A stretch of 9,014 nt of DNA from an uncultured Collinsella sp. (GCA_902470365.1 CABRFZ010000042.1:1-9014); one strand, 5' to 3'. Counted from the stretch's first letter, positions 1-5,753 are shown. Notes: generated by a model not told the origin, from the letters alone. A program made the numbers and translations.

Positions 1-47
1 TCGGTTTAAGGTCCGTAGGCGCACGCGCGGTGCGGACGGTAGAAGGC

Positions 48-68
48 ATTTGCGCTGCAAGCGCAAAT
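48..68. repeat. Perfect 8-bp stem-loop
   Basis: ATTTGCGC (48-55) and GCGCAAAT (61-68) are perfect inverted copies around the 5-base loop TGCAA. No T-tract follows, so this is not a terminator by itself. It sits directly before another stem-loop (72-99) and may belong to the 3' untranslated end of a gene left of the window. A forward frame closes with TAA at 68-70, but its short basic tail is not recognisable, so no upstream CDS is called. Confidence 0.4.
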
Positions 69-71
69 AAG

Positions 72-100
72 AATGCCCGGGGGTCGGATCCCGGGCATTT
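72..100 (+). terminator. GC-rich stem-loop, possible terminator
   Basis: AATGCCCGGG (72-81) pairs perfectly with CCCGGGCATT (90-99) across an 8-base loop. Only a short T run (98-100) follows on the plus strand. The minus-strand side is somewhat T-richer, so it could act in either direction. It is probably a terminator or 3'-end stabiliser for a transcript entering from the left edge. Confidence 0.4.
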
Positions 101-110
101 AACAAAACCA

Positions 111-162
111 GAAAACTAGGCCGCCCGCGCTCTCGTACACTTACGCGGGGTGCGTCGTTTTC
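111..162. other. Nested inverted repeats between two hairpins
   Basis: The outer arms GAAAAC (111-116) and GTTTTC (157-162) enclose the inner arms CCCGCG (124-129) and CGCGGG (144-149). The two levels could form one interrupted stem. No reading frame here looks coding. It could be part of a structured 3' untranslated region or a small RNA ending at the next terminator. Chance pairing in GC-rich DNA is also possible. Confidence 0.25.
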
Positions 163-173
163 TATGGACATTG

Positions 174-207
174 TATCCCGAATCGCCCTGCCGATTCGGG
201 ATATTTT
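174..207 (+). terminator. Rho-independent terminator
   Basis: TATCCCGAATCG (174-185) pairs perfectly over 12 bp with CGATTCGGGATA (192-203) across a 6-base loop, and TTTT (204-207) follows at once. This is the best intrinsic terminator in the left flank. It points to a plus-strand transcript arriving from the left and separates it from the sortase gene. Confidence 0.75.
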
Positions 208-236
208 GAAAACTCAAATGCGGGCCCATACTTGCA

Positions 237-267
237 CTGCGCAATGTTGCCAGGCTGCGTTGCGCAG
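237..267. repeat. 8-bp inverted repeat upstream of sortase
   Basis: CTGCGCAA (237-244) and TTGCGCAG (260-267) are perfect inverted copies separated by 15 bases. It lies after the preceding terminator and just ahead of the probable sortase promoter, so it could be a regulator binding site. No regulator family is recognised from it. Confidence 0.35.
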
Positions 268-288
268 CGCATGAGCTCGCTAATCGGC

Positions 289-316
289 TATTATTTGTTC
301 AGACAACTTGAGTTGT
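289..316 (+). promoter_or_regulatory. Possible sortase promoter -10 and downstream dyad
   Basis: TATTAT (289-294) is a plausible -10 element, but no good -35 lies at 16-18 bp. Just downstream, ACAACT (303-308) and AGTTGT (311-316) form a dyad with a 2-base centre, directly abutting the AGAGGAG ribosome binding site (317-323). The dyad would overlap the first transcribed bases and could be an operator. Both assignments are inferences. Confidence 0.3.
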
Positions 317-332
317 AGAGGAGTGACCGGCG

Positions 333-1271
333 ATGGTGCAGGGCGCCAAACATATGAAGAGCAGTAACGCCGCGGACAACGGCGGCTCAAGCCCTCAGCC
401 CAAACCTCAACCAAAGCCCAAGCGCCGTCGCAAGCGACTGCCGCGCTGGGCCGACCGGCTCATCACCATCGTCATCATCCTTATTGGCGTGGGCCTTATG
501 ACCTGGCCGTGGATCTTGGACCGGCTCGAAGCCTCGGGCGTGTTCAACCAGATCAGCACCGTGTCCAGTACCGTGGACGCGCTCTCCGAAGAGGAGCGCG
601 AGCGCATCCTGCTCCAGGCGCGCTCCTTTAACGAGCAGCTGGCGGGCGAGGCCACCGAGCTTCCCGCCGACCAGATCGAGCCCTACGCTCAGCAGCTCAT
701 CTTTGACCGCGACCCCATGATGAGCTGGGTCGAGATCCCCTCCATCAACGTGAGCATGCCCATCTACCACGGCACGAGCGAGGAAGTCCTTATGGCGGGC
801 GTCGGCCACCTGGAGGGCACGAGCCTGCCGGTGGGCGGCACCTCGACGCATTGCGTGCTCACCGCGCACTCGGGCATGCGCAACCTGAGCATGTTCGACG
901 ACATCCACTCGTTGGAGCCCGGCGACCTGGTGCTGATGCACACTATGAACAAGACGCTCGCCTACAAGATGGTGGACTCCGAGGTCGTGTTGCCCGAGGA
1001 GATGGAGTCGCTGGCCATCGAGCCCGGCGCCGACAAGGTGACGCTCGTCACCTGCACGCCCTATGGCGTGAACGACCATCGCCTGCTGGTGCATTGCGTG
1101 CGTACCAAGTACAAAAAGAAGGACGTCGACAAGCAAAAGTCGCTGGCTGGCCGCCACTGGGGCAAGCGCGAGTTTGCCGTGCTCATCGTGGGCGTGGCCA
1201 TTGTGCTGTTGCTGCTGGACATCGTGATCCACGCGGTCCGCAAGCGCCGCAAGGCCAAGGCCTCGGCATAG
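333..1271 (+). CDS. Class C (pilus-type) sortase
   Basis: A membrane-bound transpeptidase of 312 residues, expected to cut LPXTG-like sorting signals and join pilin subunits or anchor them to the cell wall. The layout is that of class C sortases: a Pro/Lys-rich cytoplasmic N-terminus (about 19-35), a first membrane helix (about 43-61), an extracellular catalytic domain, a second helix (about 278-300) and a basic C-terminal tail. The catalytic residues appear to be His179 (in LTAHSG), Cys241 (in TLVTC) and Arg250 (in NDHRLL). The stretches IYHGTSEEVL and GVGHLEGTSLPVGG are typical of class C. The start at 333 has AGAGGAG at 317-323; the in-frame ATG at 354 has none. Unusually, the Asp-Pro-aromatic lid expected before the catalytic domain is not seen; the nearest candidate is Asp127-Pro-Met. 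No pilin gene lies in the window, so the substrate is unknown. The family assignment is firm. Confidence 0.92.
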   Translation: MVQGAKHMKSSNAADNGGSSPQPKPQPKPKRRRKRLPRWADRLITIVIILIGVGLMTWPWILDRLEASGVFNQISTVSSTVDALSEEERERILLQARSFNEQLAGEATELPADQIEPYAQQLIFDRDPMMSWVEIPSINVSMPIYHGTSEEVLMAGVGHLEGTSLPVGGTSTHCVLTAHSGMRNLSMFDDIHSLEPGDLVLMHTMNKTLAYKMVDSEVVLPEEMESLAIEPGADKVTLVTCTPYGVNDHRLLVHCVRTKYKKKDVDKQKSLAGRHWGKREFAVLIVGVAIVLLLLDIVIHAVRKRRKAKASA

Positions 1272-1284
1272 GGCATCGTTCAGA

Positions 1285-1319
1285 ACCACCACAATGGGGA
1301 CAGGCGCCTTTGTGGTGGT
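1285..1319. repeat. Palindromic intergenic element A
   Basis: ACCACCACAA (1285-1294) and TTGTGGTGGT (1310-1319) are perfect 10-bp inverted arms around a 15-base loop that contains the palindrome AGGCGCCT (1302-1309). It begins 14 bases after the sortase stop and lacks a T-tract, so it is not a classic terminator. Its arms resemble those of the neighbouring element at 1334-1390, and its GGGACAGGCGCCTTTG core resembles a site near 5315. It looks like a dispersed REP-type sequence, but copy number cannot be seen here. Confidence 0.6.
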
Positions 1320-1333
1320 CAGGACTTCCAAAC

Positions 1334-1390
1334 CATCACAACATTCGATGAAAAACTCGATTTTGGCGAAAAGCGTCGAATGTTGTGATG
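1334..1390. repeat. Palindromic intergenic element B, 15-bp perfect arms
   Basis: CATCACAACATTCGA (1334-1348) and TCGAATGTTGTGATG (1376-1390) form 15 perfect base pairs around a 27-base, A/T-rich loop. The loop itself contains AAAA/TTTT complementarity. No T-tract follows the right arm. It is the longest perfect stem in this intergenic region and is most likely a REP or MITE-like element, or a transcribed stem-loop in the sortase 3' region. A smaller inverted repeat, GCGGTT (1430-1435) with AACCGC (1445-1450), lies beyond it. The rest of 1391-1530 shows nothing recognisable. Confidence 0.7.
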
Positions 1391-1534
1391 CTTTCCGTTG
1401 TGGGCGAGACGGTTTTCGTTATGGACGGTGCGGTTTCGCTGTAGAACCGCCGAACCACGCCCTGCCAACCGCCGCTCTCGTTACGTTTTCGCTGCATTTG
1501 GGTAAAGCGCCTGCTCCAAGCCGGCGTTGCCCTG

Positions 1535-1540
1535 TATACT
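1535..1540 (+). promoter_or_regulatory. Probable gatCAB promoter -10 box
   Basis: TATACT matches the sigma-70-type -10 consensus at five of six positions and lies 36 bases before the gatC start, giving a leader of about 29 bases. The -35 region (around 1511-1517, TGCTCC-like) is poor. The strong AAGGGAG ribosome binding site follows at 1564-1570. Confidence 0.5.
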
Positions 1541-1575
1541 AGAGCGGTTTAACTGTTATGCGGAAGGGAGCGCCT

Positions 1576-1887
1576 ATGGCACTCAGCGAGAAAGACGTGC
1601 GCGGCATCGCCGAGTACGCAAAGATCGCACTGACCGATGACGAGCTCACCCAGATGACGTCCTACATGAACGACGCCGTCCAGATGCTCGAGCCCGTCTT
1701 GCAATATGACTTGCCCGACGTGGAGCCCACGTTCCATCCCATCGGAAGCCTGTCCAACGTGATGGGCGACGACCTGCGCGAGCCTGAGCGCGATCTGCCG
1801 CTCGACGTCGCGCTCGAAAACGCCGGCAGCGCGCGCGACCGCTACTTCCGCGTGCCGTCCATTTTGGGAGAGGGGGAGAGCGAGTAA
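1576..1887 (+). CDS. gatC: Asp-tRNA(Asn)/Glu-tRNA(Gln) amidotransferase subunit C
   Basis: The small subunit (103 residues) of the GatCAB tRNA-dependent amidotransferase, which wraps the GatA-GatB interface and stabilises the complex. The N-terminal helical part has the family pattern of alternating hydrophobic and charged residues (DVRGIAEYAKIALTDDEL). The C-terminal half carries the recognisable REPERDLPLDVALENA and FRVPSIL segments. The length fits the usual 95-105 residues. The start at 1576 is chosen because AAGGGAG (1564-1570) sits 5 bases upstream; an in-frame ATG at 1558 would add six residues but has no ribosome binding site. It is the first gene of a gatC-gatA-gatB operon, and its TAA shares one base with the gatA start, so translation is probably coupled. 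Confidence 0.96.
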   Translation: MALSEKDVRGIAEYAKIALTDDELTQMTSYMNDAVQMLEPVLQYDLPDVEPTFHPIGSLSNVMGDDLREPERDLPLDVALENAGSARDRYFRVPSILGEGESE

Positions 1888-3401
1888 TGGCGCAGAGCTT
1901 CGATTCCCTTACCGCCGCCCAGATCGCCGCGGGCGTTGCCGTCGGCGACTTTACCGCTACCGAGGTGGCCAAGGCCTCCCTTGCCGCCATCGAGGCGCGC
2001 GAGGGCGGGGTCCAGGCATTCCTGCAGGTAGCGCCCGAGCTCGCGCTCGAGGCCGCCGCGCGCGTGGATGCCGACCGTGCCGCAGGCAAGCCGCTGCCCC
2101 CGCTCGCGGGCGTGCCGCTGGCCATTAAGGACAACATGAACCTCGTGGGTACGCGCACCACCTGCGCTTCCCGCATGCTCGAGAACTACCAGAGTGTCTA
2201 CACCGCCACCTGCGTTCAGCGTATGCTCGACGCCGGTTGCCTGCCCATGGGCAAGGCCAACATGGACGAGTTCGCCTTTGGCAGCTCTACCGAGAGCTCG
2301 GCGTTCCACCGCACCAACAACCCCTGGGATACCGAGCGCGTGCCCGGCGGCTCCTCGGGCGGCTCCGCTGCCGCCGTCGCCGCGGGCGAGGTCGCGCTCT
2401 CGCTGGGCTCGGACACCGGCGGTTCCATTCGTCAGCCGGCGTCGCTGTGCGGCGTGGTGGGCTTTAAGCCCACGTATGGCGCCGTGAGCCGTTACGGCGT
2501 GGTTGCCTTTGGCTCGTCGCTCGACCAGGTGGGCCCCTTTGGCCGCACGGTCGAGGATGTCGCGCTGGCCATGAACGCGCTTACCGGCGCGGGCCACGAT
2601 CCGTACGACTGTACCAGCCAGGATTGCGCCGTCGACTTTACCGAGCACCTCAACGACAGCATCGAGGGCAAGCGCGTGGGCATCATCCCCGCGTTTATGG
2701 AGGCCGAGGGCCTGACGCCCGAGGTTAAGGCCGCTGTTCAGCGCGCCGCCCAGGGGCTGCAGAACCAGGGTGCCGAGCTGGTCGAGGTCGACCTGCCGCA
2801 CCTGGACGCCGCCATCGCCGCCTACTACGTCATCGGCCCGGCCGAGGCGTTCTCCAACCTGGCCCGTTTCGACGGCATTCGCTACGGCTATCAGGAGGAG
2901 GGCTGCGCCAACCTGTCCGACCAGAGCTCGCTTTCGCGCGCCCACGGCTTTGGCGCCGAGGCCAAGCGCCGTCAGATGCTCGGCGCCTACCTGCTGAGCT
3001 CGGGCGTGTACGACAAGTATTACTACGCTGCGCAAAAGGCCCGCACGCTCATCACGCAGGACTACGACGCCGCGTATGCCAAGGTGGACACCATCCTCAT
3101 GCCCGCCTCGCCGCGCACGGCCTTTAAGTTTGGCGAGATCAGCGACCCCACGCAGATGTACCTCTCCGACCTGTACACCATCTCGCTCAACATTTGCGGC
3201 AACGGTGGCATCTCGGTGCCGCTGGGCCTGGGCGAGGATACTCAGTTGCCCGTTTCTGCCCAGCTGGTTGGTCCGGCCTTTAAGGACCGTCAGCTGCTCA
3301 CGTTTGCCCGCGCCCTGGAGCGCGGCTTTGCCGATGCCGCCACGGGTGCGCCCGCGCTTTCCGTCGCGCCCGATTTTGCCGGGAAGGGAGGCGAGCTGTA
3401 A
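1887..3401 (+). CDS. gatA: Glu-tRNA(Gln)/Asp-tRNA(Asn) amidotransferase subunit A
   Basis: The glutaminase subunit (504 residues) of GatCAB. It hydrolyses glutamine and releases ammonia, which is channelled to GatB for amidation of misacylated tRNA. It is an amidase-signature protein. The Lys/cis-Ser/Ser triad is visible as Lys81 (in PLAIKDN), Ser156 (in GGSSGGS) and Ser180 (in DTGGSIRQP), with the 75- and 24-residue spacings of the family. KANMDEFAFGSS, GVVGFKPTYG and SRYGVVAFGSSLDQVGP are further hallmark stretches. The start overlaps the gatC stop by one base and is preceded by a purine-rich GGGAGAGGGGGAGAG binding site (1866-1880). The stop overlaps gatB in the same way. Nothing is missing or broken. 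Together with gatB it implies that the organism makes Gln-tRNA(Gln) by the indirect route; whether a GlnRS also exists cannot be judged here. Confidence 0.98.
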   Translation: MAQSFDSLTAAQIAAGVAVGDFTATEVAKASLAAIEAREGGVQAFLQVAPELALEAAARVDADRAAGKPLPPLAGVPLAIKDNMNLVGTRTTCASRMLENYQSVYTATCVQRMLDAGCLPMGKANMDEFAFGSSTESSAFHRTNNPWDTERVPGGSSGGSAAAVAAGEVALSLGSDTGGSIRQPASLCGVVGFKPTYGAVSRYGVVAFGSSLDQVGPFGRTVEDVALAMNALTGAGHDPYDCTSQDCAVDFTEHLNDSIEGKRVGIIPAFMEAEGLTPEVKAAVQRAAQGLQNQGAELVEVDLPHLDAAIAAYYVIGPAEAFSNLARFDGIRYGYQEEGCANLSDQSSLSRAHGFGAEAKRRQMLGAYLLSSGVYDKYYYAAQKARTLITQDYDAAYAKVDTILMPASPRTAFKFGEISDPTQMYLSDLYTISLNICGNGGISVPLGLGEDTQLPVSAQLVGPAFKDRQLLTFARALERGFADAATGAPALSVAPDFAGKGGEL

Positions 3402-5077
3402 TGAAGGAGCTTTCCGAGGTCCTGCAGGATTGGGAGGCCGTGATCGGCCTAGAGATCCATACCGAGCTCACCGCACTCGATACCAAGATGTTCTGCAACT
3501 GCAAGCTCAGCCACGATGACGAGCCCAACGCCAACGTGTGCCCGGTGTGCCTGGGCCTGCCCGGCGCCCTGCCGGTGCCCAACAAGCGCGCCATCGAGAG
3601 TATCGTCAAGGCAGGTCTCGCCACCAACTGCGAGATCCAGCGCCACTCGATGTTCTATCGCAAGCACTACTTCTATCCCGACATGGCCAAGAACTTCCAG
3701 ACCACGCAGGGTCCGGTCGCCTTTGCCATGTACGGTCACCTGAATCTTGACGTGACCGGTCGCGGCGCCGCCGAGCGCCCCGACTGCGCATTTGGCGAGG
3801 CCGAGGCCCAGAGCCTGGCGAGCGCTTCGGCCAACGCCGAGGGCCTGTCCACGTCCATGACGTCGACCATGCGCGAAGGCAATCAGCGTGCCGGTCACCT
3901 GGCCAGCTACGACGCGTCCAACCTACAGATGCCCGAGCGCCGCGAGGATGGTTCCTACACGGTGCCCATCCGCATCCTGCGCATCCACATGGAGGAGGAC
4001 GCCGCCAAGATGGTGCACGTGGGCGGTGCCGAGGGCCGCATTACCGCCGCGACCGAGTCGCTCGTCGACTACAACCGCTGCGGCACGCCGCTCATCGAGC
4101 TCGTCACCGAGCCCGATCTGCGCACGCCCGAGGAAGCGCGCCTGTTTATGGAAAAGCTCCGTCGCATTTTTGTGACGCTGGGCATTTCGGACTGCTCCAT
4201 GGAGAAGGGCTCCATGCGCTGCGACGGCAATGTGTCGCTGCGCCGCCGCGGTGAGACCAAGCTGGGCACCAAGACCGAGCTCAAGAACCTCAACTCGTTT
4301 AAGAGTCTGCATGATGGCCTTGCCTACGAGATCTGCCGTCAGGCCGAGGTGCTCGAGGAAGGCGGCATCATCTATCAGGAGACCCGCCACTGGGAGCCCA
4401 GCCGCAAGCGCACCGTGGTCATGCGTGTGAAGGAAACGGCCGACGACTATCGCCTGTTCCCCGACCCCGACCTGGCGCCGTTCGATCTGGACGACGAGTT
4501 CATCGACCGCTGCCGTGGCGAGATTCCCGAGCTGCCCGATGCCAAGCGCGTCCGTTTTGAGGCCGACTTTGGCATTAAGGCGGCGGATGCCGAGCAGATT
4601 GCCGGCGACCCCGAGTTTGCCGAGTTCTTTGAGGCCGCTGCTGCCGGTATGGCTGGCAAGGAGGCCCAGACGGTCGCAAACCTGCTGGTGAACGAGATGA
4701 TCGCCTATCTTAAGGGCGCGAGCGTCTCGCTGACCGAGTCCGGCATCGCGCCGGCTCAGGTGGCAGCTCTTGCCAAGTTGCTCGCGACCGATGCCATCAG
4801 CTCCAACCAGGCGCACGAGGTCTTTGAGGCCATGGCCCAGACCGGCGACGACCCCAACAAGATCGTCGACGAGCGCGGTATGCGTCAGGTGAGCGATGCC
4901 GGCGCGCTGCAGCCGATTGTGGACGAGGTGCTGGCAAACTGTGCCGATCAGGCGCAGCAGTATCGTGACGGCAACCAGAAGGTCATCGGCTTTTTGGTGG
5001 GCCAGTGCATGAAGGCGAGCCGCGGCAAGGGCAACCCGAAGCTCTTCAACGAGTTGCTGAGAACGTCGCTCTCGTAG
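3401..5077 (+). CDS. gatB: Glu-tRNA(Gln)/Asp-tRNA(Asn) amidotransferase subunit B, with insertion
   Basis: The kinase/transamidase subunit of GatCAB. It activates the side-chain carboxylate of Glu-tRNA(Gln) (or Asp-tRNA(Asn)) with ATP and transfers ammonia supplied by GatA. Visible hallmarks are VIGLEIH (14-20), a putative zinc site of Cys32, Cys34, Cys47 and Cys50 (FCNC and CPVC), HMEEDA (196-201), NRCGTPLIELVTEPD, GSMRCDGNVSLR, TELKNLNSF, and a C-terminal YqeY-like tail ending in LVGQCMKASRGKGNPKLFNE. At 558 residues it is longer than the usual roughly 475-500. The excess is explained by about 66 residues, rich in Ala, Ser and Thr, inserted between the YFYPD region and HMEEDA (about 117-184). 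The frame is intact and codon use matches the flanks, so this looks like a real lineage feature rather than an error. The start shares a base with the gatA stop. Confidence 0.97.
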   Translation: MKELSEVLQDWEAVIGLEIHTELTALDTKMFCNCKLSHDDEPNANVCPVCLGLPGALPVPNKRAIESIVKAGLATNCEIQRHSMFYRKHYFYPDMAKNFQTTQGPVAFAMYGHLNLDVTGRGAAERPDCAFGEAEAQSLASASANAEGLSTSMTSTMREGNQRAGHLASYDASNLQMPERREDGSYTVPIRILRIHMEEDAAKMVHVGGAEGRITAATESLVDYNRCGTPLIELVTEPDLRTPEEARLFMEKLRRIFVTLGISDCSMEKGSMRCDGNVSLRRRGETKLGTKTELKNLNSFKSLHDGLAYEICRQAEVLEEGGIIYQETRHWEPSRKRTVVMRVKETADDYRLFPDPDLAPFDLDDEFIDRCRGEIPELPDAKRVRFEADFGIKAADAEQIAGDPEFAEFFEAAAAGMAGKEAQTVANLLVNEMIAYLKGASVSLTESGIAPAQVAALAKLLATDAISSNQAHEVFEAMAQTGDDPNKIVDERGMRQVSDAGALQPIVDEVLANCADQAQQYRDGNQKVIGFLVGQCMKASRGKGNPKLFNELLRTSLS

Positions 5078-5083
5078 CTGCGA

Positions 5084-5226
5084 GGCCGGGGAAGCCCCGA
5101 GTCGCCGGGGTATTTCCTCCAAATTTCAAACAGTCCTATGCAAGACGAAGGCCACATTTAGTGGCCTTCTTTGCATGCGGAACTCATTTGGAGCAAACAC
5201 CCCGGCGACTCGGGGCTTCCCCGGCC
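5084..5226. repeat. Long inverted repeat enclosing the gat terminator
   Basis: The left arm 5084-5111 and right arm 5199-5226 are perfect 28-bp inverted copies, starting with GGCCGGGGAAGCCCC on the left. Pairing continues inward to 5124/5186 with two mismatches, giving 39 of 41 matched positions. The arms begin 6 bases after the gatB stop and enclose a separate terminator hairpin. No clear target-site duplication is visible. It could be a MITE or paired REP element, or a very long 3'-end hairpin of the gat mRNA. No protein is encoded in it. Confidence 0.8.
5138..5176 (+). terminator. Rho-independent terminator of gatCAB
   Basis: GAAGGCCAC (5147-5155) pairs perfectly with GTGGCCTTC (5161-5169) over a 5-base loop, followed by TTT (5170-5172). 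The stem is extended by ATGCAA (5138-5143) pairing with TTGCAT (5171-5176). It lies inside the long inverted repeat 5084-5226, so it either ends gat transcription or travels with that element. Confidence 0.75.
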
Positions 5227-5275
5227 AGACGACTCGGCCGTTCGGGTCAGGTAGGCTGAATGGAATAGAGTGAAT

Positions 5276-5304
5276 GGGCGCGCCGTTGGCGCCCTCATTT
5301 TTTT
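5276..5304 (+). terminator. Second terminator after gatB
   Basis: GGGCGC (5276-5281) pairs with GCGCCC (5289-5294) over a 7-base loop, and after TCA a run of seven T residues follows (5298-5304). It is a good plus-strand intrinsic terminator 200 bases after gatB. It may be the ancestral gat terminator, separated from the gene by the inverted-repeat element. The stretch between (5227-5275) shows nothing recognisable. Confidence 0.7.
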
Positions 5305-5314
5305 GTGCGGGTGG

Positions 5315-5333
5315 CAAAGGGGCTGTCCCTTTG
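5315..5333. repeat. Short palindrome with GGGACAG core
   Basis: CAAAGGG (5315-5321) and CCCTTTG (5327-5333) form a 7-bp inverted repeat with a 5-base loop. Read on the minus strand it gives GGGACAGCCCCTTTG, close to GGGACAGGCGCCTTTG at 1297-1312. The two sites may be members of one dispersed short repeat family. Confidence 0.45.
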
Positions 5334-5373
5334 GTCACATCGCGCCTCAAGATTTCCAAAAAGTTAACCTTTG

Positions 5374-5405
5374 TTGACCTCAATAGTTAGATAAACTAAA
5401 CTATT
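5374..5405 (+). promoter_or_regulatory. Promoter with overlapping dyad for the ATPase operon
   Basis: TTGACC (5374-5379) and TAAACT (5397-5402) are separated by 17 bp and make a good sigma-70-type promoter, with transcription expected near 5409. An inverted repeat of AATAGTT (5382-5388) and AACTATT (5399-5405) with a 10-base centre covers the spacer and -10, where a bound repressor would block polymerase. A metal-responsive regulator is plausible from the downstream genes, but the site matches no family consensus I can name with confidence. Confidence 0.6.
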
Positions 5406-5408
5406 TTC

Positions 5409-5489
5409 TAAAAGTGTGCTCGAGCAAACTTGTTTACTCGGGTGCTGAGGCACCGTGCCGCGTCCAATGCGGCAAAAGGGAGAAGCAAC
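5409..5489 (+). promoter_or_regulatory. Structured leader of the ATPase operon
   Basis: The expected 5' untranslated region contains an imperfect 20-bp dyad (5421-5440, 8 of 10 pairs). Two small stem-loops follow: GGTGC (5441-5445) with GCACC (5450-5454), and GCCGC (5457-5461) with GCGGC (5469-5473). The AGGGAG ribosome binding site (5477-5482) comes right after the second stem. No known metal riboswitch is recognised. The stems may simply keep the binding site open, or may sense something. Confidence 0.35.
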
Positions 5490-5735
5490 ATGAAGAAGTC
5501 GACGTTCAATACCCTGCTTGTCGGTGGCGGTTTTCTGCTTGGCACGGCCGGCATCAAGCTGCTTACCAGCGCTCCGGTCAAGAATGCCTGCGTGCAGGGT
5601 ATCGCGTGCGGCATGCGCATCAAGAACGGCTACCAGGACATGGTCGAGCAGGCCAAGGCCAATGTCGATGACATGGTTGCCGAGGCTGCCTACATCACCC
5701 AGAGCGAGGCCGCTGCTGACGAGGCAGCCGAGTAA
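5490..5735 (+). CDS. Small Gly-rich membrane protein partnered with the P-type ATPase (DUF6110-like)
   Basis: An 81-residue protein of unproven function. Residues 6-25 form a Gly-rich hydrophobic segment (LLVGGGFLLGTAGIKLL) that is probably a membrane helix with GxxxG-type packing. Residues 43-70 form an amphipathic helix ending in VDDMVAEAAYITQ, and the C-terminus is Ala/Glu-rich and acidic. Cys34 and Cys40 lie just after the hydrophobic segment. From memory this resembles the DUF6110 family found beside heavy-metal P-type ATPases. The design recalls mycobacterial PacL (DUF1490) proteins, which assist such ATPases, but no DLHDHDH-type metal motif is present. The start at 5490 has AGGGAG 7 bases upstream; an in-frame ATG at 5430 has no such site and lies in the leader. 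The ATPase begins 18 bases after the stop, so the two are co-transcribed. Confidence 0.8.
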   Translation: MKKSTFNTLLVGGGFLLGTAGIKLLTSAPVKNACVQGIACGMRIKNGYQDMVEQAKANVDDMVAEAAYITQSEAAADEAAE

Positions 5736-5753
5736 CGCTCCCAGGCACAAACT

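Noticed and set aside
75..96. tRNA T-arm-like hairpin
   Set aside because: The loop lacks the TTCRA pattern, the stem is longer than 5 bp, and no acceptor, D or anticodon arms can be drawn around it.
387..1331. Long minus-strand open frame opposite the sortase gene
   Set aside because: It is an antisense shadow in GC-rich DNA: His/Val/Ala-rich with no recognisable domain, and it crosses palindrome A. The plus-strand sortase has all catalytic motifs.
1294..1542. 82-residue plus-strand frame between sortase and gatC
   Set aside because: It starts inside palindrome A, runs through palindrome B into the gat promoter, has no ribosome binding site and has un-gene-like codon use.
1842..3035. 397-residue minus-strand open frame opposite gatA
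   Set aside because: Stop-free only because of the codon bias of gatA on the other strand. No domain and low-complexity composition.
3923..5122. 399-residue minus-strand open frame opposite gatB
   Set aside because: Antisense shadow of gatB. Its first residues come from the inverted-repeat arm, not from a gene.
5126..5383. 85-residue minus-strand frame between gatB and the small membrane protein
   Set aside because: It would run through both intergenic terminators and one arm of the inverted repeat, and it resembles no protein family.
5387..5399. TTAG-N5-CTAA as a DtxR/IdeR-type iron box
   Set aside because: The spacing and the lack of the GG/CC steps do not match the DtxR/IdeR consensus well enough. 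It is kept only as an unnamed dyad.
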